DNA of 64,000 nt, from contig CANJID010000003.1 in NCBI GenBank assembly GCA_947474395.1, positions 53,263 through 117,262 on the forward strand, in the 5' to 3' direction. The notes below the pieces were generated by a model. That model saw nothing but the letters and a program-made list of their open reading frames with translations. It was not told the DNA's origin and did not search any database. Positions within the stretch are counted from its first letter, which is position 1. Each line of letters begins with the position of its first letter. The DNA comes from Caulobacterales bacterium. GTDB lineage: Bacteria > Pseudomonadota > Alphaproteobacteria > Caulobacterales > Caulobacteraceae. This document shows positions 43,002 to 51,361 of this stretch, piece after piece. Made by a program: the position numbers and the translations under genes.

Positions 43002-43208
43002 CTAGCGCGGGCCGGAGGCGAGCCAGCTGGCGATGAAGGCGTGGGTCTTCAGCACCAGATCGGCCGGGCCGATGAAGTGGAACTCGCTGCAGAAGAGACG
43101 CTTGCGCTCGAACCAGCGCAGGTCGCCGGTGTCGGACGTGGAGAGCACGTGCCGAAGCTTGGCGCGCTTGACCTTGGGAACAAATGAAACGGCGGTGATG
43201 TCTGCCAT
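43002..43208 (-). CDS. small cytoplasmic protein, unknown
   Basis: 68 residues. GGGAGGGG six bases before ATG 43208 is a strong ribosome site. Sequence is basic at the start (VSFVPKVKRAKLRHVLSTS), then TGDLRWFERKRLFCSEFHF and DLVLKTHAFIASWLAS, amphipathic helix-like. No signal peptide and no domain known. Stands alone. Confidence 0.55.
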   Translation of the reverse strand: MADITAVSFVPKVKRAKLRHVLSTSDTGDLRWFERKRLFCSEFHFIGPADLVLKTHAFIASWLASGPR

Positions 43209-43329
43209 CGACCCCTCCCGGTTCAACCAAGGCGAGATTCGGTCGATTCCCCGTTCGCTCAAAGCCGCCCGCGACCCCTGCGGCTAAATTGCCCAGGAAG
43301 CGGTCATCGGCAGGGATCGGGGCGCGGCT

Positions 43330-46300
43330 CTATTCCGCCGCGTGCGGCGTGTCCTGCCCATGGCCGGGGGCCAGCACCGGACGCTGGCCGGGGAGCGGTT
43401 GCTCGCGGTCCTTCAGCTCGTCGATCCGGCGCTTGGTCCACTCCGGCGAGCGGGTGTAGCGGGCCACCATGTTGTAGAAGACCGGCAGGACGAACAGGGT
43501 CATCAGGCTCCCGAAAATGGCGCCGGAGACGATCACCACGCCGATGGTCTGACGGCTGCCCGCGCCGGGCCCGTGGGCTGTCACCAGGGGCATGGCCCCG
43601 GCGGCGGCGGCCAGCGAGGTCATGATGATGGGGCGCAGGCGCAGGGACGCCGCCTCCACCACCGCGTCCTGGATCGATCGTCCCTGGTCGCGGAGCTGGT
43701 TGGCGAATTCGATGATCAGGATGCCGTTCTTGGCCGATATGCCGACCAGGATGATCAGTCCTACCTGGCTGTAGATGTTCACCGAGGAGCCGGCCATCAG
43801 CAGGCCGAACAGGCCGCCGAGCGCCGCCAGCGGCACGGTCAGCATGATCGCCGTCGGGTGGATGAAGCTCTCGAACTGGGCGGCCAGCACCAGGAACACC
43901 AGGAGCAGGGCGAAGCCTGACGCGCCGCCGACGCCGCCGGCCGCCTCCAGGTAGTCCTTCGCCTGTCCGCCCCAGGTATAGGCGCCCGGCGGCTGCTTGG
44001 CCGCCTCGGCCCGGAAGAAGGCGACGGCCTCGGCCATGGTGTAGCCGGGCTGCACCTGGGCGATCAGGGTCACCGAACGCTGGCGGTCAACCCGCTGGCG
44101 GTTCGGCGCGTCGCCGCGGACCGTGGTCTTGACCACGCTGGCAAGGGGAATCAGGTCGCCGGAGTTGGAGCGCACATAGAGGGTGTTCAGGTCCTCCTGG
44201 CTGCCGCGCTTGCTCCGCTCGGTCTGCATGATGACGTCGTATTCCTTGCCGCCCTTGACGTAGGTCGTGACGCGCTTGGAGCCGAACATGGTCTGCAGCA
44301 CGTCGCCGACGGCCTGGGGAGAGACGCCCAGGGTCGCGGCCTTGTCGCGGTCGATGTCGACCACGACGCGCGGGGAGGTGGGCTCGTAGTTCAGGCGCGG
44401 GCGCGCCAGCCCCGGGTTCTGCTGGGCCGCGCGCATGATCGGCTGCAGCCATTTCGCCAGCTCGGCATAGTCCGGGCCGATAGCGATGAAGCCGACGTTG
44501 TTGCCGTTGTTGCCGCGCTGGATCGGCGCCTGGACGCTGGCCGTCACCCGGGCCGCGGTGATGGCCTTGAACTTCTCGTTCAGTTGCGAGGCGACCTGGT
44601 CGGCCGTGAGGCTGCGCTTCTTCCAGGGGCTCAGGATGATGAAGCCCTGCCCGCCGCCCGGGTTCACGTTCAGGGTGTAGTCCTCGATGACGCCCTGGCG
44701 CCGCAGTTCGTTCAACGGCGGTATCATCTTCAGGGCGGCGGTCTGGACGTACTGGTAGCCTGACCCTTCGGGCGGCTGGATCTGCATGTTGACCTTGCCC
44801 CGGTCCTCGGCGGGGACGAGGTCCTGCGGCAGGCTCACGTAGAGGCCGGCGGCCGCGGCGGCCAGCAGCAGCACGGCGGGCACGACGATGAAGGGCGTGG
44901 CCTTGGTCCCCATCATGCCGTTCAGCGAGGCGCGATAGGAATCCCGCAGCCAGTTCATCGCGTTGTTGATGCCCTGGGAAATCTTCCCCTCGCTCTTGTG
45001 CGGACGCAGCAGCTTGGACGCCAGCATGGGCGACAGGCTGAGGGCCAGGAGCGCAGAGAAGCCCACCGCCGTCGCGACGGTGACCGCGAGCTCGACGAAC
45101 AGCCGGCCGATGTATCCGGGCAGGAACATGAGCGGCGCGAACACCGAGATCAGCACGATGGTGGTGGCGATGACGGCGAAGAACACCTGCTTGGCGCCGC
45201 GTTCGGCGGCGATCAGCGGCTCTTCCCCGGCGTCGAGCCGTCTCTGGATGTTCTCGACCACGACGATAGCGTCGTCGACCACGAGCCCGATGGCGAGCAC
45301 CAGGGCGAGCAGGGTCAGGAGGTTGATGGAGAAGCCTAGGGCCGCCAGGACCATGAAGGTCGCCAGGACCGAGATCGGCGCCACGATCGAGGGGATCAGG
45401 GCCGAGCGCCAGCTTCCCAGGAAGATCAGGTTGACCAGGGCGACCAGGGCCACCGACACGCCCATGGTGGTCCAGACCTCATGGATCGACTCCCGCGTGA
45501 AGTCGGAATCGTCGCGCATCACCGAGAGCTTCAGGCCCGGGGGCAGGGTCGGCTGCAGCTCCTCGATGGTCTTGCGGACCTCCTTGGAGATCTCAAGATC
45601 GTTGGCGTTCGATTGCCGGGTCAGGCCCATGCCGACCATGTCTTCCTCGCCGTTGTGGCGGAAGAAGCGGCGATCCTCGTCGGGCGCCTCCTGGATGCGC
45701 GCCACGTCGCCCAGGCGGGTGATGTAGCCCGTGCCCAGGGGCGCCGCGGCGCCGCTCGCGGTGATCACCCGCGGCGTCTGGATCGGCAGCTGCGCGAACT
45801 GCTCGGGCTCGACGTAGGAGCGCCGGACGCGGATCGTGTAGTCCTTGTCGACCGACTCCAGCCCGCCGGCCGGCAGTTCGACATTTTGCTGGCGGATGGC
45901 GGTCTCGATGTCGCCGACCGTCAGGCCCCGCGCGGCCAGGGCGTCGGCGTCAGGCCAGACGCGCATGGAATAGAACTGCTGGCCGAACACCTGCACCTGG
46001 GCGACGCCCGGGATGATGGCGAATCGTTCCGTCAGATAGCGGTCCGCGTAGTCGCCGATCTCGAGCCGGTTCATGGTCTTGGAGACCATGCCGATGACCA
46101 CCACGGCGTCGGCGTCGGCGTCGGCCTTGGCCACCTGCGGCGCGTCCGCTTCCTGGGGAAGCTGGCCCACCACGCGGGAGACGGCGTCGCGCACGTCGTT
46201 GGCGGCGTCGTCCAGGTTACGGCTCAGAAGGAAGATGATGTTGATCTGCGAGCGGCCGTCCCGGCTCTGCGACTGCACCCGGTCGATGCCCTCGATGGAG

Positions 46301-46515
46301 GAGACCTGGCGCTCGATGACCTCGGTGATCCGCTCCTCGACGATTTCCGCCGAGGCGCCCCGATAGCCGGTCTGGATCGACACCTGCGGCGGATCGACGT
46401 TCGGCAGCTCGCGCACCGGCAGGGCGAAGAAGGACGCCAGGCCGATCACGCAGAGGATGATCGCCGCGACAGTGGCGAAGACCGGCCGGCGGATGGAGAG
46501 GTCGGAAAGGGTCAT
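43330..46515 (-). CDS. RND multidrug efflux transporter, HAE1 family (AcrB/MexB-like)
   Basis: 1061 residues, normal for an inner-membrane RND pump. N-terminus MTLSDLSIRRPVFATV and RELPNVDPPQVSI match the HAE1 type. The fourth membrane helix contains LAIGLVVDDAIVVVENIQRR with the two Asp of the proton relay. Two large periplasmic domains (residues ~35-335 and ~560-860) carry substrate, and 12 membrane helices are visible. With the adaptor at 46512 (overlapping ATGA-type joint) it forms a tripartite drug pump; an outer-membrane channel is not in the window and may be shared. No local regulator gene is present. Confidence 0.95.
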   Translation of the reverse strand: MTLSDLSIRRPVFATVAAIILCVIGLASFFALPVRELPNVDPPQVSIQTGYRGASAEIVEERITEVIERQVSSIEGIDRVQSQSRDGRSQINIIFLLSRNLDDAANDVRDAVSRVVGQLPQEADAPQVAKADADADAVVVIGMVSKTMNRLEIGDYADRYLTERFAIIPGVAQVQVFGQQFYSMRVWPDADALAARGLTVGDIETAIRQQNVELPAGGLESVDKDYTIRVRRSYVEPEQFAQLPIQTPRVITASGAAAPLGTGYITRLGDVARIQEAPDEDRRFFRHNGEEDMVGMGLTRQSNANDLEISKEVRKTIEELQPTLPPGLKLSVMRDDSDFTRESIHEVWTTMGVSVALVALVNLIFLGSWRSALIPSIVAPISVLATFMVLAALGFSINLLTLLALVLAIGLVVDDAIVVVENIQRRLDAGEEPLIAAERGAKQVFFAVIATTIVLISVFAPLMFLPGYIGRLFVELAVTVATAVGFSALLALSLSPMLASKLLRPHKSEGKISQGINNAMNWLRDSYRASLNGMMGTKATPFIVVPAVLLLAAAAAGLYVSLPQDLVPAEDRGKVNMQIQPPEGSGYQYVQTAALKMIPPLNELRRQGVIEDYTLNVNPGGGQGFIILSPWKKRSLTADQVASQLNEKFKAITAARVTASVQAPIQRGNNGNNVGFIAIGPDYAELAKWLQPIMRAAQQNPGLARPRLNYEPTSPRVVVDIDRDKAATLGVSPQAVGDVLQTMFGSKRVTTYVKGGKEYDVIMQTERSKRGSQEDLNTLYVRSNSGDLIPLASVVKTTVRGDAPNRQRVDRQRSVTLIAQVQPGYTMAEAVAFFRAEAAKQPPGAYTWGGQAKDYLEAAGGVGGASGFALLLVFLVLAAQFESFIHPTAIMLTVPLAALGGLFGLLMAGSSVNIYSQVGLIILVGISAKNGILIIEFANQLRDQGRSIQDAVVEAASLRLRPIIMTSLAAAAGAMPLVTAHGPGAGSRQTIGVVIVSGAIFGSLMTLFVLPVFYNMVARYTRSPEWTKRRIDELKDREQPLPGQRPVLAPGHGQDTPHAAE

Positions 46516-47780
46516 CGCTCGTCCACGATTCCGCCGCCTGGCGCGCCGCCGGGTCCCCCGGGACGACCGCCTTTGCCGCCGGGCGCCGGCGCGATCGCCA
46601 ATTGCACGGGGCCGGCCTGCACATTGTTGACGCCGTCGCGGACGATCCGCTCGCCGGCCTTCAGGCCTTGCTTGATCTCGATGAAGCCGCGGTTGCTGGA
46701 GCCGGCCGTCACGTTGCGCCGCTGGGCGACAAGTTGGCCTTGCTGGTCGATTAGCACCCAGACGCTGGCCTGGTCGCCGTCGAACTGCAGCGCCGATTCC
46801 GGAACGGCGACGCCCTGGCGTTCGCCCTGCTCGATGCTGACGCGGATCAGCATCCCCGGCATCAGCTTGCCGTTTCCGTTGGGGAACTCGGCGCGGGCCT
46901 TCACGGCGCGGGTGCGCTCATTGATGCGGCTGTCGACCCGGGCGATGCGGCCGTTGACCGTTACGCCCGGCAGGACGTCGGGCCTTGCCGCGATGGCCGT
47001 GCCCTGGCGGATCACCGGCAGGTAGCGGTCGGGGACGTCGAAATCCACGCGGATGGTCGAGATGTCGTCGAGGGTGACGATCGCCGTGCCCGGATTGATC
47101 AGGCTGCCGGGAGCCACGTCCGAAAGGCCGACCACGCCGGAGAAGGGGGCGCGGATGGTGCGGTTGGCGCGCCGGGACTGGGCGGCGGCGAGGTTGGCCT
47201 CCGCCTGGCGGTAGGTCGCCTCGTATTGCTCCACCGTGGCGGTGGGCGCGACGCCGCGGTTAGCCAGTTCCTTCCAGCGTTCGTAGGCGCGCTTGGCCTG
47301 GTCCACCGTAACCTGCGCCACGTTCACGTTGGCGTCCTGTTCGGTCGACTGCAGGTCGAGCAGGATCTCGCCCTTCTGGACCCGCTGCCGGTCCTTGAAG
47401 CGGACGCGGGTGACGAGCTCCAGGGTGTTGGAGGTGATGGTCACGGACTCGCGGCCCTTGGCGACGCCCAGGACTTCGATGTTGTCGATGAAGGGATGCA
47501 TGACCGCCAAGCCCTGGGTGACCTGGGTGCGGTTGAACCCGCCGCCGCCGCCGCCGCCGCCGCCGTTCGGGCCGCCCTTGTTCTGACCGCCCTTGGCCTG
47601 GCCGCCCTTGGGGTTCCCGCGATTCTGGCCGCCGCCGCCGCCGGCGTTCTGGGCGAACTGGGCTTGCCCACCGCCGTTCTGGCCGCCCTTCTTGCCGCCC
47701 ATGAGCTTGAGCCCACCGACGGCGAGCATCAGGGCTAGGGCGCCGAGGAAGGCGATCAGGAAGAAATGGCGTCGCAACAA
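46512..47780 (-). CDS. RND efflux periplasmic adaptor (HlyD/MFP family) with Gly/Asn/Gln-rich insert
   Basis: 422 residues from TTG at 47780 (no ATG lies before the membrane segment, so the TTG is accepted). One N-terminal span (FFLIAFLGALALMLAVGG) is followed by an unusual ~55-residue low-complexity stretch of Gly, Asn, Gln and Lys (NGGGQAQFAQNAGGGGGQNR and similar). The adaptor core follows: VLGVAKGRESVTITSNTLEL, the coiled-coil YERWKELANRGVAPTATVEQ, RTIRAPFSGVVGLSDVAPGS, then the beta-barrel with LPGVTVNGRIARVDSRINER. It couples the pump at 43330 to an outer channel. The Gly-rich C-terminus repeats the theme. Confidence 0.92.
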   Translation of the reverse strand: MLRRHFFLIAFLGALALMLAVGGLKLMGGKKGGQNGGGQAQFAQNAGGGGGQNRGNPKGGQAKGGQNKGGPNGGGGGGGGGFNRTQVTQGLAVMHPFIDNIEVLGVAKGRESVTITSNTLELVTRVRFKDRQRVQKGEILLDLQSTEQDANVNVAQVTVDQAKRAYERWKELANRGVAPTATVEQYEATYRQAEANLAAAQSRRANRTIRAPFSGVVGLSDVAPGSLINPGTAIVTLDDISTIRVDFDVPDRYLPVIRQGTAIAARPDVLPGVTVNGRIARVDSRINERTRAVKARAEFPNGNGKLMPGMLIRVSIEQGERQGVAVPESALQFDGDQASVWVLIDQQGQLVAQRRNVTAGSSNRGFIEIKQGLKAGERIVRDGVNNVQAGPVQLAIAPAPGGKGGRPGGPGGAPGGGIVDER

Positions 47781-48103
47781 GGCTTAGGCTCCATACTCTG
47801 CCCACCAAAAGAACGGATGCCGGTGCGCTTCGCCTCCAAAACCCTAATTTGCATCGGGGGTCAAAGGATCACCGGCCAGCGGTTAGTAGTAAAATGAGGC
47901 GAATCTTCGCCGGTTCCCCTGGTCAAGACGTTCGCTGACGCGACCGCGATCGCCTGATTGAACAGCCGGGCGCGGCTATATCCGTTCATTCTTACGAAAT
48001 TACGTCCGTCCCGGGCGGGCGTCAAAACGCGTCCACAGCTTGGGCGCCCTGGTTCGCGAGCTGCCGTTTTAGCAGGCAGTCGGGCGTCCCGGCGCGGCCT
48101 GGA
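47781..48103. other. intergenic region upstream of the efflux and NikR genes
   Basis: 323 bases; the 5' ends of two divergent transcription units face each other. Both promoters should be here. ATTCTTACGAAATTACG near 47990 contains a TTACGAAA word like half of the NikR site at 48104. No gene, repeat or RNA is recognised. Confidence 0.35.
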
Positions 48104-48131
48104 GTATTACGAATTGCGTTATTCGTAATAC
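48104..48131. promoter_or_regulatory. NikR-type operator (perfect palindrome)
   Basis: GTATTACGAAT (48104-48114) and ATTCGTAATAC (48121-48131) are perfect 11-base arms with a 6-base spacer. The outer GTATTA-N16-TAATAC has exactly the 28-base size and spacing known for E. coli NikR (GTATGA-N16-TCATAC). It ends 18 bases before the nikR-like ATG, so it covers the promoter and predicts autoregulation of the whole urea operon. Confidence 0.8.
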
Positions 48132-48149
48132 GCGGCGAGGGTGGCTCGC

Positions 48150-48647
48150 ATGAACGCCAGTGACCCGATTTCCCATCTTGCCCGTCTGAGCGTCAGCCTG
48201 CCGGCCGAGCTCCTCAACCAGCTCGACGCCATGGTGGCCGAGCGAGGCCTGCCCAGCCGCTCCCAGATGATCGCCGAGCTGATCCGCCACGAACTCGCCG
48301 AGCACAGCGAGACCATCGAGGGGGCGGTCCTGGCGGGCACTATCACCTTGATTTACCGAGCCGAACGCGGCCGGGTGCGGGAAGCCCTGGCCCAGGCCCA
48401 GGCGACCTTCCTGAAGGAGGTGATCTCCTCCCAGCATGTGTTCCTGGAGGACGACCAATCGCTGGAGGTGCTGCTGGTTCAGGGCCCGTCCGAGCGGCTG
48501 CAGAGCCTGTGCGACCACCTGCGCAAGATCCGCGGCGTGCAGCAGATCAAGCTCGTCACCACCACCGCCCTGTTGCCGCCTCTGCACGCCCACGGGGAGG
48601 ACGAGGCTCCGGCGGCCGGCCCGGCCAAGGCGCGCGACGCCCGATGA
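48150..48647 (+). CDS. NikR-like ribbon-helix-helix regulator with degenerate nickel site
   Basis: 165 residues (a GTG three codons earlier is also possible). Residues 9-50 form the ribbon-helix-helix (LARLSVSLPAELLNQLD, then SRSQMIAELIRHEL); residues 60-140 form the ACT-like domain (TITLIYRAERG, VFLEDDQSLEVLLVQG, LCDHLRKIRGVQQIKLV). Ungapped alignment to E. coli NikR puts its nickel ligands His76, His87, His89 and Cys95 at Ala85, His96, Phe98 and Ser104: only one is kept. It probably senses something other than nickel at this site, or none. It is the first gene of the urea operon; stop overlaps the next start (ATGA). Confidence 0.88.
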   Translation: MNASDPISHLARLSVSLPAELLNQLDAMVAERGLPSRSQMIAELIRHELAEHSETIEGAVLAGTITLIYRAERGRVREALAQAQATFLKEVISSQHVFLEDDQSLEVLLVQGPSERLQSLCDHLRKIRGVQQIKLVTTTALLPPLHAHGEDEAPAAGPAKARDAR

Positions 48648-49474
48648 GCGCGGCCAGTACAGCCGATCCCTACGGCGCGCGGGACCATGCCCGCGCCATG
48701 GCCGGGACCCGGGTCGAGGCCATGCCGACCCTGCCGCCGAGCGACGCCGCCGATCTTCCGGAAGGTGTTTCGGCGGAAGACATGCTCTGGGCGGAGACCA
48801 TTGCCGCCGGGGGCTATGCGGCCCGCGAGCTGAAGCGCGGCGCGCGGCTGCGGATCACCGACCTACACGGCGACGCCTGCGTCTCCATGCTGGTGTTCAA
48901 CGCCGAGCGGCCGTTCGAGCGGCTGAACGTCGCCGACACCGTCAAGGTGCAATGGAACGCCTACCTGGGCGCCGGCAAGCTGCTGCTCTCCGACATGGGC
49001 CGGGTGCTGATGAGCATCCTGGAGGATGGGACGGGGGGGCATGACGCCTTCTGCGGCGCCTCCAACCAGGCCTCCAACGCCCGCCGCTACGGCGACGGCT
49101 TCAACCACGGCGTCCACCCCAATGCGCGGGACCGCTTCAGCCTCGCCGTCGCCAAGTTCGGCCTGGGGCGCAAGGACATCCATCCCTGCATCAACTGGTT
49201 CAAGCCGGTGCGGATCGACGGGGAGGGGAACACCCTGATCGACGTGGGCCCCTGTGCGCCCGGCCGCTCGATCACCCTGCGCGCCGAGATGGATGTCATC
49301 GTCGCCCTGGCCAACTGCCCGCACGTGTTGGACCCCCGCGCCGACTACAGCGTGACGCCGGTCCGGGCGACGGCCTGGCGCGGGCCGGTCACGCCGGAGG
49401 GCGATCCGATCCGCAACGCCACGCCGGAGGGTCTGCGAGCCTTCCTCAATGCCGAAGACTATTTCCGCCGGTGA
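48644..49474 (+). CDS. urea carboxylase-associated protein 1 (DUF1989)
   Basis: 276 residues of the DUF1989 family that accompanies urea carboxylase. Conserved stretches: RITDLHGDACVSMLVFNAER near residue 75, GGHDAFCGASNQASN near 130, HPCINWFKPVRID near 182, and RAEMDVIVALANCPHVLDP near 212. The repeated Cys and His residues (GDAC, AFCG, HPC, NCPH) look like a metal site. Role is unproven; members are thought to belong to urea or amide-nitrogen use. ATG 48644 overlaps the regulator's stop, and the next gene overlaps its own stop. Confidence 0.88.
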   Translation: MSAASTADPYGARDHARAMAGTRVEAMPTLPPSDAADLPEGVSAEDMLWAETIAAGGYAARELKRGARLRITDLHGDACVSMLVFNAERPFERLNVADTVKVQWNAYLGAGKLLLSDMGRVLMSILEDGTGGHDAFCGASNQASNARRYGDGFNHGVHPNARDRFSLAVAKFGLGRKDIHPCINWFKPVRIDGEGNTLIDVGPCAPGRSITLRAEMDVIVALANCPHVLDPRADYSVTPVRATAWRGPVTPEGDPIRNATPEGLRAFLNAEDYFRR

Positions 49475-49476
49475 CC

Positions 49477-50109
49477 ATGAGCGATCCCGCCCTCGACGGC
49501 CTCAAAGGCTCCATCCTCTATGATGAGGTCGTGCCCGCCCGCGCGCCCTGGGACCATCCGGTGATGCAGGGCCAGACCCTGCGCATCGTCGACCTGGAGG
49601 GAAACCAGGCGGTGGACTTCCTGATGTACGCGCTTGGCGACGACGCCCAACGCTACAGCGCCCAGGACACCATTGCCGCGCAGGCCAACCTGTTCCTGAA
49701 GACGGGCGCCGTGCTGCTCTCCAACGAGGGCGCGCCCATGGCGACCATCACGGGCACCTCGGTGGCGTATCACGACACCATCGGCGGGGCCTGTTCCTGC
49801 GAGAGCAACACCCTGCGCTACGGCCACCACACCAAGAGCCAGCACGCCTGCGTCGAGAACTTCCTGCAGTCCAACGCCCGCCACGGCCGCGGCAAGCGGG
49901 ACATGGTCTCCAACATCAACTGGTTCATGAACGTGCCCGTCGAAGCGGACGGGGCGCTCGGGATCGTCGACGGCATCTCCGCGCCCGGCCTCTACGTCGA
50001 CCTGCGCGCCGAGATGGACATCGTCGCCGTGGTCTCGAACTGCCCCCAGATCAACAATCCCTGCAACGGCTTCAACCCGACGCCGGTGCGTATGATCATT
50101 TCGGCATAA
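49477..50109 (+). CDS. urea carboxylase-associated protein 2 (DUF1989)
   Basis: 210 residues from ATG 49477; GTG 49471 that overlaps the preceding stop is an alternative. Same fold family as the preceding gene: GQTLRIVDLEGNQAVDFLMY near residue 35, GGACSCESNTLRYGHHTKSQ near 105 with clustered Cys and His, HACVENF, DMVSNINWFMNVPVE near 148, and RAEMDIVAVVSNCPQINNPC near 185. The pair precedes urea carboxylase in many genomes. Role unproven. Confidence 0.88.
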   Translation: MSDPALDGLKGSILYDEVVPARAPWDHPVMQGQTLRIVDLEGNQAVDFLMYALGDDAQRYSAQDTIAAQANLFLKTGAVLLSNEGAPMATITGTSVAYHDTIGGACSCESNTLRYGHHTKSQHACVENFLQSNARHGRGKRDMVSNINWFMNVPVEADGALGIVDGISAPGLYVDLRAEMDIVAVVSNCPQINNPCNGFNPTPVRMIISA

Positions 50110-50124
50110 GGCACGGGTTCGGCT

Positions 50125-50620
50125 TTGTTTTCCAAGGTTCTGATCGCCAACAGAGGCGCCATCGCCTGCCGTATCATCCGCACCCTCAGGCGGATGGACG
50201 TGGGCTCGGTCGCGGTCTTTTCCGACGCTGATGCGGGCTCGCTGCACGTCAGCCAGGCGGACGAGGCTGTGCGGATCGGACCCGCCCCCGCCGCCCAGAG
50301 CTATCTCGACATCCCCGCCATCCTGGCCGCAGCCAAGGCGACGGGCGCCCAGGCCATCCATCCGGGCTACGGCTTCCTGTCCGAGAACACCGCCTTCGCC
50401 GAGGCCTGCGCTGCGGCCGGGATCGCCTTCATCGGCCCGACTCCGGACAACATCCGCGCCTTCGGGCTGAAGCACACCGCCCGCGACCTCGCCAAGGCGC
50501 ACGGCGTCCCCCTGGCGCCGGGCACGGACCTGCTCACCGACGCCGACGCGGCCCTGGCGGCGGCGCAGGACATCGGCTTCCCGGTGATCCTCAAGGCCAC
50601 GGCCGGCGGCGGGGGTCTCG
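50125..50620 (+). CDS. urea carboxylase, N-terminal fragment (biotin-carboxylase domain)
   Basis: About 165 residues from TTG 50125 ([20 protein letters not shown]). Biotin-carboxylase N-terminal features: [35 protein letters not shown], and the first ATP-grasp strand [13 protein letters not shown]. The sequence then changes within the glycine loop (junction 4). Urea carboxylase is about 1200 residues, with carboxyltransferase and biotinyl domains, so nearly nine tenths are missing. Its position after two DUF1989 genes is what makes urea, rather than acetyl- or propionyl-CoA, the likely substrate: urea + CO2 + ATP gives allophanate, needing no nickel. Confidence 0.78.
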
Positions 50621-50630
50621 ATCCGCCAGT
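50610..50630. other. mid-gene junction 4
   Basis: The ATP-grasp glycine loop of the carboxylase runs directly into the membrane helix region of the PuuD gene, both on the plus strand but in different frames. Missing are most of urea carboxylase, probably allophanate hydrolase, and the first ~300 residues of PuuD. Both sides belong to the urate-to-urea route, so the order is believable and a segment is absent. Confidence 0.65.
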
Positions 50631-51016
50631 TCTTCAACCTCAAGCACGTCGGCGTCATCCGCCACGATTTCCTGTTCTACGGCGCGGCCCTGTTCTTCGG
50701 GGTCACGGTGATCGCCACCCAGGTGCGCCCCGCCGGAGAGACCGCCAAGGGGCCGGTCGCCTTCGCCACGGTCCAGGCGACGCTGAACAAGCACTGCGTC
50801 ATGTGCCACAGCCCGACACCGACCCATCGGGGCTATCCCGCCCCGCCGGGCGGGGTGGTGTTCGACACCCCCGAGCACATCGCCGAGTTCGCCCCGCGCA
50901 TCTTCGAGCGGGCGGTGGCGAGCCACGGCATGCCTCTGGGCGACGAGACCGGCATGACCGACAATGAACGCGCCACCCTGGGCGCCTGGATCAAGGCGGG
51001 AGCCAAGACGCAATGA
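50620..51016 (+). CDS. PuuD-type urate oxidase, C-terminal part with c-type cytochrome
   Basis: Frame open from the junction: [20 protein letters not shown] leads into a final membrane helix ([15 protein letters not shown]), then a c-haem domain with [20 protein letters not shown] (CxxCH), [20 protein letters not shown] and [20 protein letters not shown] whose Met is the likely sixth ligand. PuuD is an eight-helix membrane urate oxidase that passes electrons to its cytochrome tail instead of forming hydrogen peroxide. Only the last helix and the haem domain remain (about 130 residues of ~430). A start at 50708 in the frame would give a 102-residue protein. Stop overlaps UraH (ATGA). Confidence 0.8.
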
Positions 51017-51360
51017 CGACCGGCCGACTGACCACCCATGCCCTCGACACCGCCCGCGGCTGCGGCGCGGCGGGGCTGTCGGTCGAGGTGCGCCGCCTGT
51101 CGCCGACCCTCGCCGTCCTGCCCGGCGCGACGCTGGACGAGGGGGGCAGGGCGGTCCTGGTCGCCGAGGGGCTGGAGCCGGGGGTCTATGAGCTGGCCTT
51201 CCACGTGGCCGACTACCACCGCGCCGCCGGGGTCGATCTGCCCGATCCGCCGTTCCTGGACGTTATCCCGATCCGCTTCGGCGTCGCCGATGCGGGCGCC
51301 CACTACCATGTGCCCCTGCTGATCAGCCCCTATGGCTATTCCACCTATCGGGGGGGATAG
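51013..51360 (+). CDS. uraH: hydroxyisourate hydrolase (transthyretin-like)
   Basis: 115 residues. THALDTARGCGAAGLSVEV at the start is the first catalytic strand (His in HALD), FHVADYHRA lies in the middle and the chain ends YHVPLLISPYGYSTYRGG, matching the family's YRGS end with Gly for Ser. It opens 5-hydroxyisourate to OHCU, the next step after PuuD, whose gene directly precedes it. The OHCU decarboxylase that usually follows is not visible here. Confidence 0.95.
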   Translation: MTTGRLTTHALDTARGCGAAGLSVEVRRLSPTLAVLPGATLDEGGRAVLVAEGLEPGVYELAFHVADYHRAAGVDLPDPPFLDVIPIRFGVADAGAHYHVPLLISPYGYSTYRGG

Positions 51361-51361
51361 C

